Positions 8,054-16,530 are shown, numbered from the stretch's first letter. The stretch: DNA of 30,938 bases from Caryophanales bacterium UBA7581 (GCA_002477825.1 DLKT01000038.1:1-30938), one strand, 5' to 3'. A program made the numbers and translations. Notes: generated from the letters alone by a model not told the origin.

Positions 8054-9445
8054 ATGGAAGAATTTAAAACAGTACGTGAATGTTATGAAACATGCAAATA
8101 TGGTGATACTTTAGAAAAAGAAAGTATCGGTGATGTAAATTTTGAAGGATGGGTTAGAACTAATAGAGATAATGGTTCTATCGGCTTTATTGAATTAAAC
8201 GATGGTACGTATTTTAAAAACGCACAACTCGTTTATGTGAAAAACGAATGTGAAAATTATGATGAAATTAGTCATATCGCTACCGGATCTGCGATTGAAG
8301 TTCATGGTAAGTTTGTTTTAACACCTGAAGCGAAACAACCTTTTGAAATTCAAGTAAAGAAAATTATTGTAGAAGGAACAGTGGATGCGGATTATCCACT
8401 TCAAAAGAAAAGACATAGTTTAGAATTCCTTCGTGATATTGCGCATTTACGTCCTAGAACCAATACCTTTACCGCGTTATATCGGGTAAGAAGTGTATTA
8501 TCTATGGCTATTCATGAATTCTTTCAATCCCAAGGATTTATTTATGTACATACGCCAATCTTTACCGGTAATGATGCCGAAGGAGCCGGAGAAGCTTTTA
8601 GAGTAGTGACTGATTTAAAGAAACCCGATGACTTCTTTGGAAAACCAACAAGTTTAACCGTTTCGGGTCAACTTCATGCGGAAGCCTTTGCTTTAGCTTT
8701 CCGTGATGTTTATACCTTTGGACCAACCTTTAGAGCAGAAAAATCCAATACGCCTCGTCACGCGGCAGAATTCTGGATGATTGAACCAGAAATTGCTTTT
8801 GCTGATTTAGAAGATGATATGGATTTAATTGAAGATTGCTTACGTTTTGCGATTAATTATGTATTAGAAAACTGTGAAGAAGAAATGGCCTTCTTTGATA
8901 AGATGATTGCGCCAGGTACGTTAGAAAGACTTCACGCAATTGTCAACTCCCACTTTAAGAGAATGACTTATACAGAAGCCATTGATATTTTATTAAAAGC
9001 CCAAAAAGATGGCTATAAATTTGAATACGATAAAATCTTCTGGGGTATGGATTTACAAAGTGAACATGAACGTTATTTAGCAGAGCACATTGTCAATGGC
9101 CCAATGTTCTTGACCGATTATCCAAAAGAAATTAAAGCCTTCTATATGCGTCAAAACGATGATGGTAAAACCGTTGCTGCTTGTGACTTATTAGTGCCAG
9201 GCGTTGGTGAACTCGTTGGTGGCTCACAAAGAGAAGAAAGATTTGATTTATTAAAACAAAGAATGGAAGAACTCCATATGAATATGGATACCTTAGATTG
9301 GTACATGGATTTACGCCGCTATGGCGGATGCAAACATGCAGGATTCGGTATTGGCTTTGATCGTTTGTTAATGTACATTACCGGTATTAGTAATATCCGT
9401 GATTCTGAACCATTCCCAAGAACTTTCAATAACTTAAAGTATTAA
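8054..9445 (+). CDS. asnS: Asparaginyl-tRNA synthetase
   Basis: This class IIb aminoacyl-tRNA synthetase charges tRNA-Asn. Residue numbers below count from the ATG at 8051. An N-terminal OB-fold anticodon domain (about 29-110, with FEGWVRTNRDNG) is followed by the catalytic domain. Motif 2 is FRAEKSNTPRHAAEF at 227-241 and motif 3 is GFGIGFDRLLMY at 431-442. The sequence is AsnS-type rather than AspS-type: about 464 residues, no GAD insertion, and the SGQLHAEAF region. Two ATGs are in frame, at 8051 and 8054. AGGAGG (8041-8046) is 4 nt from the first and 7 nt from the second, so 8054 is preferred. A membrane-protein gene follows 22 nt downstream and is probably co-transcribed. Confidence 0.96.
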   Translation: MEEFKTVRECYETCKYGDTLEKESIGDVNFEGWVRTNRDNGSIGFIELNDGTYFKNAQLVYVKNECENYDEISHIATGSAIEVHGKFVLTPEAKQPFEIQVKKIIVEGTVDADYPLQKKRHSLEFLRDIAHLRPRTNTFTALYRVRSVLSMAIHEFFQSQGFIYVHTPIFTGNDAEGAGEAFRVVTDLKKPDDFFGKPTSLTVSGQLHAEAFALAFRDVYTFGPTFRAEKSNTPRHAAEFWMIEPEIAFADLEDDMDLIEDCLRFAINYVLENCEEEMAFFDKMIAPGTLERLHAIVNSHFKRMTYTEAIDILLKAQKDGYKFEYDKIFWGMDLQSEHERYLAEHIVNGPMFLTDYPKEIKAFYMRQNDDGKTVAACDLLVPGVGELVGGSQREERFDLLKQRMEELHMNMDTLDWYMDLRRYGGCKHAGFGIGFDRLLMYITGISNIRDSEPFPRTFNNLKY

Positions 9446-9467
9446 TTTTTATTAAGGAGTAAAAAGT

Positions 9468-10718
9468 ATGGCAGAAATCATTGATGAAGAACAAGAAAAA
9501 GAATTTAAAGTCCGCATGAAGTCCAAAAGACATATTCGTGCGATTTTAATCATAATCAATCTTCTGCTCATTGGGTACTTTGCTTACTATATTAGTGATG
9601 CAGTAGTGGATTATTTTCAAAAAAAGGACGATAATTTTGTTACTTTTAATGATATGTCCAAAGCAAAATCAAAAAAACTTTATCAACGTTTAATCGCAGA
9701 CGAAGAAGAGAGTTATCAAAACTTTTATAACATCGTTTTACAAGAATGTCCGAATATGGAAGAAGACGAAGATAAACTCAGTAAAGAATATCCTTTTAAA
9801 GAGCCGCTTTTACTAGGTGATTATGCATTATATGGTACATATCTTCATATATCTAGCGACGCTTATATGCCGATGGATTATAAACCTTTAGAAGAAATTT
9901 ATTTAATTTCCTATGATAAAAAAGAAAAAGAGACCGCTAAAATTCCTTTAAATTTTGGTACTGAACTGAATAAAGGAATTCAACTATCCTCTTTGGAAGA
10001 TGGCGATTACTTGTTAGCAAAAAAAGTGGATGTGTTTTATAAGCACGAAGCGAAAACCTATACGAAATCATTTTATCAATACATTAAAATTCTAGTTTCA
10101 AATGACAAATGGGAAGATACTGTTTATAGTTTTCCTAACGACAAAGGGGTTCGAAAAGAAATTCGTTTATATGCTTATCCCGATAATCCAATGTTTGTCA
10201 TCAAAATCCGCGATTTCACCAGTCTTCCAAAAAATTACTATGATGTCGTTATTCGTGGTAACGAAGAAAAAAGAAAATTAGCAAGAGAACATATTCAACA
10301 AATCAATGAAGAAAACAAATATTTAAATTTAAAAATAAAAGAGTTTGATGAAAGTGAAACCAACTTATTAGCGCTTTATCAAACTAAAGCAAGCTTAGCT
10401 ATCGATTTAAGAGATCAAGTAGAAGAACAAGATTCATTCATTCAAAATTCTTATTACTTGGATAATTCGATGTTCCAAAAAGATACGATTTTTGAAGATG
10501 GACGTTTAAAAGGCTATGATCAAGATGCCTTTATTCGTGAACTAGGTGGCTATGCCTTACATAGTGGCTCGAAAATCAGCACGATTGAACATTCGTTTGA
10601 TGTTGTTGACGCTAAAGGCATACATGATGTAGGAAAAGTGGCTTTTGTTATTTATTCGAATGAAGGAAATTTAACTTTACATTTAGATGAAATTCTCGAT
10701 GTATCTTATGCAAAATAA
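9468..10718 (+). CDS. Single-pass membrane protein of unknown function
   Basis: I do not recognise this 416-residue protein. It has a charged cytoplasmic tail of about 23 residues, one hydrophobic segment at about 24-44, then a large outside region, so it looks like an N-in, C-out membrane protein without a cleavable signal. The outside part has a mixed alpha/beta composition, a charged helical or coiled-coil stretch at about 263-298 (EEKRKLAREHIQQINEENKY), and a C-terminal segment from about 325 that may be a separate small domain. No enzyme motif is evident, and there is no lipobox or LPXTG. It lies 22 nt after asnS with a good AAGGAG ribosome site and ends at a strong terminator, so it appears to be the second gene of the asnS transcript. 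A wall- or envelope-associated role is only a guess from topology. Confidence 0.8.
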   Translation: MAEIIDEEQEKEFKVRMKSKRHIRAILIIINLLLIGYFAYYISDAVVDYFQKKDDNFVTFNDMSKAKSKKLYQRLIADEEESYQNFYNIVLQECPNMEEDEDKLSKEYPFKEPLLLGDYALYGTYLHISSDAYMPMDYKPLEEIYLISYDKKEKETAKIPLNFGTELNKGIQLSSLEDGDYLLAKKVDVFYKHEAKTYTKSFYQYIKILVSNDKWEDTVYSFPNDKGVRKEIRLYAYPDNPMFVIKIRDFTSLPKNYYDVVIRGNEEKRKLAREHIQQINEENKYLNLKIKEFDESETNLLALYQTKASLAIDLRDQVEEQDSFIQNSYYLDNSMFQKDTIFEDGRLKGYDQDAFIRELGGYALHSGSKISTIEHSFDVVDAKGIHDVGKVAFVIYSNEGNLTLHLDEILDVSYAK

Positions 10719-10780
10719 TATATATAACATAGTTATAAAATGTAATAACAAATAAACCAATTGTATACTTAGAAAAAACG

Positions 10781-10811
10781 ACACATATATATTTTATATA
10801 TATGTGTTTTT
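10781..10811 (+). terminator. Rho-independent terminator of the asnS transcript
   Basis: ACACATATATA (10781-10791) pairs perfectly with TATATATGTGT (10797-10807) around a 5-nt loop, followed by a T-tract. It closes the asnS transcript before the surface-protein promoter. Confidence 0.85.
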
Positions 10812-10842
10812 CTTTTGGAAAAAAGTGCTAGTGCTTTACTTC

Positions 10843-10870
10843 TTGACTTTAAAGCGGTTTCTCATAAAAT
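10843..10870 (+). promoter_or_regulatory. SigA-type promoter of the first surface protein
   Basis: TTGACT (10843-10848) and TAAAAT (10865-10870) are 16 nt apart. The same spacing and the same TAAAAT occur before the second surface protein at 13431-13458. The spacer holds a cre-like TTAAAGCGGTTTCT (10849-10862), which has two mismatches to the TGWAARCGYTWNCW catabolite-repression consensus. Confidence 0.75.
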
Positions 10871-10875
10871 GAGAA
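10859..10875. promoter_or_regulatory. Perfect dyad over the -10 box (operator candidate)
   Basis: TTCTCAT-AAA-ATGAGAA is a perfect 7-bp inverted repeat that covers the TAAAAT -10 box. Its central TCATAAAATGA also occurs inside the ABC-ATPase promoter (19077-19087). A protein bound here would block RNA polymerase. Which regulator binds it is not known. Confidence 0.55.
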
Positions 10876-10923
10876 TAGCTGAAAGTAAATTTTCAAAAAC
10901 AAAAAGAAAAGGGGATTAGCAAT

Positions 10924-13227
10924 ATGAAAAAAAGATTAGCTTTACTTACGTTAGCGTGCGGACTTCTTCTTTTAGAAGGGAATGCAGCTTTTTCAAATCG
11001 TACAGTAACCAAAAGCCTAGCTAAAAACGCTATTGGCGTTAGAAGAGCAAATGAATCAGATAAAACATCATGGACCAAAGATGATTTTGTTAGTGATTGG
11101 ACACCTTCAACAGGTGAATTATCCACAGTTAACGAAGGACTTGATTTAAAAGCCGGTCAAGGTATGTCGGTTTTAAAAAACATTACGTCAAGCACAAAGC
11201 ATTTAAATTTGTTCTTAAGAGACTTTGAAGGACAAGAAGGAGATCATGCTACTGGCGCTAAAGTGGAAGTAAAAGTCAATGGTACTCGAATTCAAGCGGT
11301 AAACTTTGATACGGATGTTGTTACACTTGATAAAGATTGTGGTAGACAATTATTAGCAACTTATGACTTATCTCAGTTCGTTGATAATGAAATGGATACC
11401 ATTGAAATTAATGAAGTGTCGAATTATTCCTATCACTGTGTAATTACCTACGCTGTTATGGGAAATTTTTCTTCTTACCAAAGTCAAGAAACATTGAACA
11501 ACTATTGGGGACATGATTATACCCAAAACTGGGGTGGCGAAATGGGCCATGCCGATGGTATGAATGATATCGCTAATATGGCTAGTGATGCAAATTGGAT
11601 TAAAGTTGGAAATACTGGAGATATTAATGAAGGTTTAAAATTAGAAAAAGAAGCCTCTGTTTCTCGCTATGTAAGCATTTCAAATACGAATTGTTTAATG
11701 ACGATTAGTGTAAGAAACTTTGGTGGAGCTGATGAAGACTTCGCGGCCGGTGTTTCTGTCAATGGAACGTTCTTAAAGGCCGTAGGAGACGATAAAACTT
11801 ACTTTACCAAGAAGACCTCCGCAACCTACTTTGAAGGCGCTTCTGATGGCGGAGAAGTGGCAACAATGAAGACCTATGATTTATCCGCTTATATTGGCAG
11901 AAAAGTTTTCATTACCATTGCTAACTTAAAATGTTATGCTATGGGTGGAAATGAAGATTTAGTCATCGGTTCTGTTTCCTTTACAGAGCCAAGAGAAGTT
12001 AAGAACACCACTAACGTAACTTACGATGCTTCTGAATCTAAAAATTATTATCCAAACTTACCATTTACAGTTGCTGGACCATTCACCGTTTATAATGAAG
12101 GTGTTAGCTTTAGAACCTATGATTATGCAGGTGGTATTGCTCAAAGATTTAACTTATCGGAAGTTGAATTAGGAAAGAATTTCTACGTGAAAACCTATTG
12201 GAGAACACTTCAAGAAAAAACATCCTCTGCTAGCTTCCAAAAAATAGTTAATGGAAAATTAGTGGACACTGTTGATGCAACTTTAAAAGATAGTAGTGAT
12301 GATTTAGTTTGTGTTGATTTTGATTTAACAGATTATGTTGGTGAAACTGTCGATGTTGCTTTACATATTAAGAGTAGAAACTATCGTGCGGTTTTAACAA
12401 AATTAGAATATTACACCGATGGTGAAGCAGCAACTCCAGATATGTCTTATGTTGCTTCTAGCCAAGCTGAAGATAATTTAACCTTAAGTAATGGGACATT
12501 TGGTGTTATTTCCAATAGTACTTCTAGAGGATATGATGATGTAAATGGCGCAATTTTCGCTAACGATGATGGAACTAATGTCAAATTATTATCTAGAAAC
12601 CTTTCTTTCAATAAAGAAAATCTTGCCATTGTTATTAATGCTGCAAGTCCTAGCTTCTTTGAAAATAACGCTACGATGAAAGTTTATTTAGGCGATGAAT
12701 TAATGGGAGAAAAAACTTTTGCAGCTGGCGTTTTCTCTACTAAAAATTATTTATTTACTGCAAACAGCGTTTCTGCTACTGAAGGCAGCTTAAAAATCGT
12801 TATTGAAGGAAATCAAGAAGTATATTTAAATTCCTTTAAAATTTATGGTACCTTCACAACTAAAACCGATGCAATTCAAGATTTAGTTGATCAACTTACC
12901 CAATTAGATACTTGTACGGAACATGCACAAGCACCTGCTTTAAGAAGTAAATACGAAGCTCTTTCTGAAGATGAAAAAGTATTGTTCGCTAGAGAAGAAA
13001 TCGTTGATCAAGATGGTGAGAAAAATGATGTCACTATCAGTGCAATGTCTAAACTTGAATACATGGAATATTTAGAAAAATTATCCAATTCAACCGGCGC
13101 TAATCATAACGTCATGACTCAATCAGAAAACACAACAAGTATCTATCTTGTTGCCATCATTGGTGTGGTTGGACTTATGAGCATCGTTGGTTATTACTTC
13201 ATTAGCAAAAAAAGAAAATTTAACTAA
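10924..13227 (+). CDS. Modular surface protein, signal peptide and C-terminal anchor
   Basis: This is a 767-residue surface protein of unrecognised family. A Sec signal peptide (about 1-24) is followed by beta-rich modules. Module X is at 49-183, Y at 188-355 with NYWGHDYTQNWGGEMG (193-208), and Z at 364-497. An unrelated or diverged module lies at 515-645, a helical segment at about 648-720 (YEALSEDEKVLFAREE type) and a C-terminal membrane helix at about 735-757 ending in KKRKFN. Modules X, Y and Z each carry the same NEG-hydrophobic motif (70-72, 235-237, 391-393). No LPXTG motif precedes the helix, so it is probably membrane-held. X-Y-Z align along their full length with the next protein. 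CBM-like jelly rolls that bind glycan are a reasonable inference, but no enzyme active site is visible. It has its own promoter and terminator. AAAAGGGGAT at 10907-10916 sets the start. Confidence 0.85.
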   Translation: MKKRLALLTLACGLLLLEGNAAFSNRTVTKSLAKNAIGVRRANESDKTSWTKDDFVSDWTPSTGELSTVNEGLDLKAGQGMSVLKNITSSTKHLNLFLRDFEGQEGDHATGAKVEVKVNGTRIQAVNFDTDVVTLDKDCGRQLLATYDLSQFVDNEMDTIEINEVSNYSYHCVITYAVMGNFSSYQSQETLNNYWGHDYTQNWGGEMGHADGMNDIANMASDANWIKVGNTGDINEGLKLEKEASVSRYVSISNTNCLMTISVRNFGGADEDFAAGVSVNGTFLKAVGDDKTYFTKKTSATYFEGASDGGEVATMKTYDLSAYIGRKVFITIANLKCYAMGGNEDLVIGSVSFTEPREVKNTTNVTYDASESKNYYPNLPFTVAGPFTVYNEGVSFRTYDYAGGIAQRFNLSEVELGKNFYVKTYWRTLQEKTSSASFQKIVNGKLVDTVDATLKDSSDDLVCVDFDLTDYVGETVDVALHIKSRNYRAVLTKLEYYTDGEAATPDMSYVASSQAEDNLTLSNGTFGVISNSTSRGYDDVNGAIFANDDGTNVKLLSRNLSFNKENLAIVINAASPSFFENNATMKVYLGDELMGEKTFAAGVFSTKNYLFTANSVSATEGSLKIVIEGNQEVYLNSFKIYGTFTTKTDAIQDLVDQLTQLDTCTEHAQAPALRSKYEALSEDEKVLFAREEIVDQDGEKNDVTISAMSKLEYMEYLEKLSNSTGANHNVMTQSENTTSIYLVAIIGVVGLMSIVGYYFISKKRKFN
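11068..12414 (+). repeat. Paralogous X-Y-Z block, copy 1
   Basis: This DNA encodes modules X, Y and Z of the first surface protein and is homologous to 13972-15327 in the next gene. Identity is high even at the DNA level in places: 29 bases at 11770-11798 match 14680-14708 exactly. Elsewhere the copies have diverged. Confidence 0.85.
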
Positions 13228-13283
13228 TAAATAAATACAAAAAATTAAGTAATATATAATGTCATATGAAAAGATTACATTTA

Positions 13284-13297
13284 TGAAAGCGCTTTGA
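13284..13297. promoter_or_regulatory. Catabolite-repression (cre)-like palindrome
   Basis: TGAAAGCGCTTTGA fits the CcpA-site consensus TGWAARCGYTWNCW at all but one position (G for C at position 13) and has a perfect AAAGCGCTTT core. It lies 57 nt after the first surface-protein gene but upstream of that gene's terminator. It is therefore about 135 nt before the next promoter. Confidence 0.5.
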
Positions 13298-13375
13298 AAA
13301 AACAACTCAAAAAAGGTGCTTTAAATGATATAAAATAGGATGACAAATAAGACATTCGTATGAACATAGAAAATT

Positions 13376-13407
13376 AACCCTTATATATTTATATATAAGG
13401 GTTTTTT
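13376..13407 (+). terminator. Rho-independent terminator of the first surface protein
   Basis: AACCCTTATATA (13376-13387) pairs perfectly with TATATAAGGGTT (13392-13403) around a 4-nt loop and runs into six Ts. It is unusually far, about 150 nt, from the stop codon, leaving a long 3' untranslated region. Confidence 0.88.
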
Positions 13408-13430
13408 GTTTTCCATCATATACCATTTTC

Positions 13431-13458
13431 TTGACAATTTATTGTATTACCTTAAAAT
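13431..13458 (+). promoter_or_regulatory. SigA-type promoter of the second surface protein
   Basis: A perfect TTGACA (13431-13436) and TAAAAT (13453-13458) are 16 nt apart, the same design as the promoter of the paralogue. AAAGGAG at 13501-13507 is the ribosome site, 5 nt before the ATG. Confidence 0.8.
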
Positions 13459-13512
13459 TAAGTTGTTTACTTAGACATTTTAATCAATGAAAAGCAATGG
13501 AAAGGAGAACAT

Positions 13513-16347
13513 ATGAAAAAATCTTTTGCTTTGTTAGTGCTTACCTCCGTAATGCTATTAGCAGGTTGTGGAAAAACAGATAAACCATCTACTTCTACAA
13601 CGAAGCCAACCACTTCTACAACGGAAAAGCCTACGACGAGTACAGGTACGGGACCTGCTCCTACAACGAGCACAGTTACCCCTACCACTTCTTTAGCGCC
13701 TGAGAAAACAGCGCTTTCAGCACCGGTCGTGACGGTGGGAGAAAACTCCACAGTTACATGGGATGAGGTTATTGGTGCTGCTTATTATTTAGTTTTTGTT
13801 GATGATAGCTTAGATGGTATTGAGGTCGTCGGCACCTCTTATAAAGTACCTTTAAAAGACAGCCCAACTTCACGTGTTCGCGTTCAAGCGATGGCGGAAG
13901 AAGATGATGAAACTTATAAGAATAGCGAATTATCTATAGAAGTTACAGTTACGCACCAAACTTCTACGAGAACATCTTGGTTCAAAGATGATTTCGTGAA
14001 TGACTGGTCTTCTCAAGAAGGTAACTTATCTACTTTAAACGAAGGTCTTGATCTAAAAGCAGGTCAAAGTATGGCAGTTTTAAAGAAAATCGATAATGAT
14101 ACCAAACACTTCAATTTATTCTTAAGAGATTTTGAAGGACAAGAAAGTAGTGAAAATGAAACAGGTGCTAAAGTTCAACTTAAGGTGAATAACCAAATTG
14201 TAAAACCTGTGAACATTGAAGCAGACTACGCTACACTTGATAAAGATTGTGGAAGAGAAATCTTAGTTACCTATGATTTATCTAGCTTTATTGATGATGA
14301 AGTGGATTTCATTCGTGTGAGTGAAATTTCGAATTACTCCAATCACTGTGTTATCACCTATGCTCAATTAGGCGATTTTACTTCTAAATTTGATAATTTA
14401 ACTTTAAATAACTATTGGGGACGTGATTATACCCAAAACTGGGGTGGCGAAATGGGTCATGCTGATGGCATGAATGATTTTGCTAATATCGCTGATGATG
14501 AAAATTGGATTCATGTTGGAAGCGTTGATAATATTAATGAAGGATTAAAACTTCAAAAAGAAGCTTCTATCGTTCGCTATATTAAAGTCACTGAAAACAA
14601 TTCAATGATGACGCTTGCTGTAAGAAACTTCGGTGGTGTTGATGAAGATTACGCTGGTGGCGTTTCCGTTAATGGAACCTTCTTAAAGGCCGTAGGAGAC
14701 GATAAAACCTACTTTACCAAGAAGACCTCTGCTACTTACTTTGACGGTGCTAATGACGGCGGAGAAGTGGCAACAATGAAAACCTATGACTTATCAAGTT
14801 ATATTGGTAAAACCGTTTGCCTTACCATCGCTAACTTAAAATGTTATGCCATCGGTGGAAATGAAGATTTAGTTATCGGTTCCGTTTCGTTCACTAGCCC
14901 AATCCAAGTGGCGAATGATGATAACGTAACATTTGATGCTTCTACTTCTAAAGATATTTATCCAAACTTACCATTCATGGTAGCTGGACCTTCTACTGTT
15001 TATAATGAAGGTGTTAGCTTTAGAACCAATGACTTTGCTGGTGGTATTGCCCAAAGATTTGATTTAAGTAATGTCGCTGAAGGCAAGAAAGTTTATGTAA
15101 AAACCTATTGGAGATCTTTATGTGACGATAATATTCGCGCTAAATTCCAAAAAATCGAAGATGGTCAATTAGTAGAAACCTATTCTGATTATTTATTAAG
15201 AGATAAAGAAGATAACTTAGCTTGTATTGGCTTTGACTTATCAAGCAAAGTGGGTGGAACCGCGGATATCGCAGTTCATATTCCAAGTAGAAATTATCGC
15301 GTTGTATTAACTAAAATTGAATATTTTGTTACTGATACAGCTGAAGATAATTTATCCTATATGGCTACCGAAGATCAAGTGATTGAAGACTTAACGAATG
15401 GCGAATTCGCTTGGGGTCACAATTACAAAGATAACTGGGGTGGCGAAATGGGCGACGACAACTTGAAGTATCCAAAACTTCTTGAAAGTGGTTGGACCTC
15501 TAATGGTGATATTAATGATGGCTTTAATGAAGGATGTAAAATTAGTCGTGGCGCATCCATTAGTAAAACACTTACTATTGATGATAAACATGAAACCATG
15601 GCATTTACTGCTCGTTCCTTTGGCGCTAACTTCAAAGGAGAGGTTACTTTGAAAGATGCCAATAATGAAGACCATACTTTAAAAGCCATTGGATATGATA
15701 CAGAATACTTTACGCAAGATGATGCGATAACCCATTTAGATTCGGTAGAGGATAGCTGCCAAAACGCTGTCATGTATGCTTATGATTTATCGGCTTACAA
15801 AAATCAAGAAGTAACTATTACCATTAAAAACCTTGCCGGAGAATTAACAAATGGTGATCAAGACGCTGATGGTTATGATGATCGTTTAATCGTTGGATCT
15901 GTTGGATTCATGGGCGTTTTAAAAGTTACTGAAGGAATGGAATGGGATGCTTCCACGATTAAAGCTGCTAATAACAACAAAGCTTTGCAAGTCATTCCAT
16001 GTGGACCATTCTCCGTCTATAACGAAGGAATTAACTTCCGTACCCAAGACTTTGCAAGTGGCATTACTCGTTCCTTTGATTTAAGCGATAGTGCTTTAGA
16101 AGGAAAGACCGTTAAAGTTCGCGTTGCCTTTAGAAACTACTCTAGTGATGGAGAAGATATTACGCTTCAATGTTTATTAAATGGCGCTTTAGAGAAAACC
16201 GAAAATATGAGAGTCGATGAAACTGAACAATTTGTTGAATTTGACTTAACCACATTAGTGGGACAAAGCAATATCAACTTAGGTATTCATATTCCATCTA
16301 GAACCTACCGTATTTGTTTAACCAAATTACAAGTCGTAGTGGAATAA
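13513..16347 (+). CDS. Modular surface lipoprotein with FN3 and repeated modules
   Basis: This is a 944-residue lipoprotein with lipobox LAGC and lipidated Cys19. A Thr/Ser/Pro linker (about 22-62) acts as a stalk. Next comes a fibronectin type III-like domain (about 67-148, with VTWDEVIGAAYYLVFV), then five beta-rich modules: X 154-289, Y1 296-460, Z1 472-605, Y2 626-800 and Z2 808-944. Y modules carry NWGGEMG (309-315, 641-647). All five carry an NEG motif (176-178, 342-344, 498-500, 672-674, 837-839). X-Y1-Z1 is the paralogue of the preceding gene, and Y2-Z2 is an older internal duplication. No catalytic motif is seen. Its location next to a regulator and mannan genes suggests glycan binding at the cell surface; that is inference. 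Y2 has an acidic Asp-rich loop (DQDADGYDD, 782-790) that could bind calcium. Confidence 0.87.
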   Translation: MKKSFALLVLTSVMLLAGCGKTDKPSTSTTKPTTSTTEKPTTSTGTGPAPTTSTVTPTTSLAPEKTALSAPVVTVGENSTVTWDEVIGAAYYLVFVDDSLDGIEVVGTSYKVPLKDSPTSRVRVQAMAEEDDETYKNSELSIEVTVTHQTSTRTSWFKDDFVNDWSSQEGNLSTLNEGLDLKAGQSMAVLKKIDNDTKHFNLFLRDFEGQESSENETGAKVQLKVNNQIVKPVNIEADYATLDKDCGREILVTYDLSSFIDDEVDFIRVSEISNYSNHCVITYAQLGDFTSKFDNLTLNNYWGRDYTQNWGGEMGHADGMNDFANIADDENWIHVGSVDNINEGLKLQKEASIVRYIKVTENNSMMTLAVRNFGGVDEDYAGGVSVNGTFLKAVGDDKTYFTKKTSATYFDGANDGGEVATMKTYDLSSYIGKTVCLTIANLKCYAIGGNEDLVIGSVSFTSPIQVANDDNVTFDASTSKDIYPNLPFMVAGPSTVYNEGVSFRTNDFAGGIAQRFDLSNVAEGKKVYVKTYWRSLCDDNIRAKFQKIEDGQLVETYSDYLLRDKEDNLACIGFDLSSKVGGTADIAVHIPSRNYRVVLTKIEYFVTDTAEDNLSYMATEDQVIEDLTNGEFAWGHNYKDNWGGEMGDDNLKYPKLLESGWTSNGDINDGFNEGCKISRGASISKTLTIDDKHETMAFTARSFGANFKGEVTLKDANNEDHTLKAIGYDTEYFTQDDAITHLDSVEDSCQNAVMYAYDLSAYKNQEVTITIKNLAGELTNGDQDADGYDDRLIVGSVGFMGVLKVTEGMEWDASTIKAANNNKALQVIPCGPFSVYNEGINFRTQDFASGITRSFDLSDSALEGKTVKVRVAFRNYSSDGEDITLQCLLNGALEKTENMRVDETEQFVEFDLTTLVGQSNINLGIHIPSRTYRICLTKLQVVVE
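13972..15327 (+). repeat. Paralogous X-Y-Z block, copy 2
   Basis: This is the counterpart of 11068-12414. A second, more diverged Y-Z pair from the same module family follows at 15388-16344 in the same gene. The order X-Y-Z-Y-Z suggests an internal Y-Z duplication on top of the gene duplication. Confidence 0.85.
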
Positions 16348-16365
16348 TCATTCTATAACAAAATT

Positions 16366-16403
16366 AAGACTTATTACCTTATTTGGGTGATAAGTCTTTT
16401 TTT
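16366..16403 (+). terminator. Rho-independent terminator of the second surface protein
   Basis: AAGACTTATTACC (16366-16378) pairs with GGTGATAAGTCTT (16386-16398), with a single G-T pair, and runs into seven Ts. It begins 18 nt after the stop codon. Confidence 0.9.
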
Positions 16404-16443
16404 CTGTTTTTATGGTATTTCCATGATATAGAAAAAAATGAAG

Positions 16444-16457
16444 TGATACCGCTACCA
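16444..16457. promoter_or_regulatory. cre-like site upstream of the regulator gene
   Basis: TGATACCGCTACCA matches the cre consensus TGWAARCGYTWNCW at 12 of 14 positions. It lies about 74 nt upstream of the regulator -35 box. At that distance it could act in activation or looping, or be chance. Confidence 0.35.
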
Positions 16458-16530
16458 AAATATATTTTCTATGTATTTTTATTAAAAGACATTAAAAGAT
16501 ATAATTTATATAACATATATAATATTTTGG

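Noticed and set aside
10719..10780. Promoter at TTGTATAC near 10761-10768
   Set aside because: It lies upstream of the strong terminator at 10781-10811, so it could not easily drive the surface-protein gene; no -10 partner was found.
13570..13700. Tandem DNA repeat or CRISPR-like pattern in the Thr/Ser-rich stretch
   Set aside because: The repetition comes from a low-complexity Thr/Ser/Pro protein linker; there are no regular units with spacers.
15391..15773. Two overlapping minus-strand ORFs inside the second surface protein
   Set aside because: They have no ribosome sites or recognisable domains and run opposite a well-supported repeat-containing gene; they are frame shadows.
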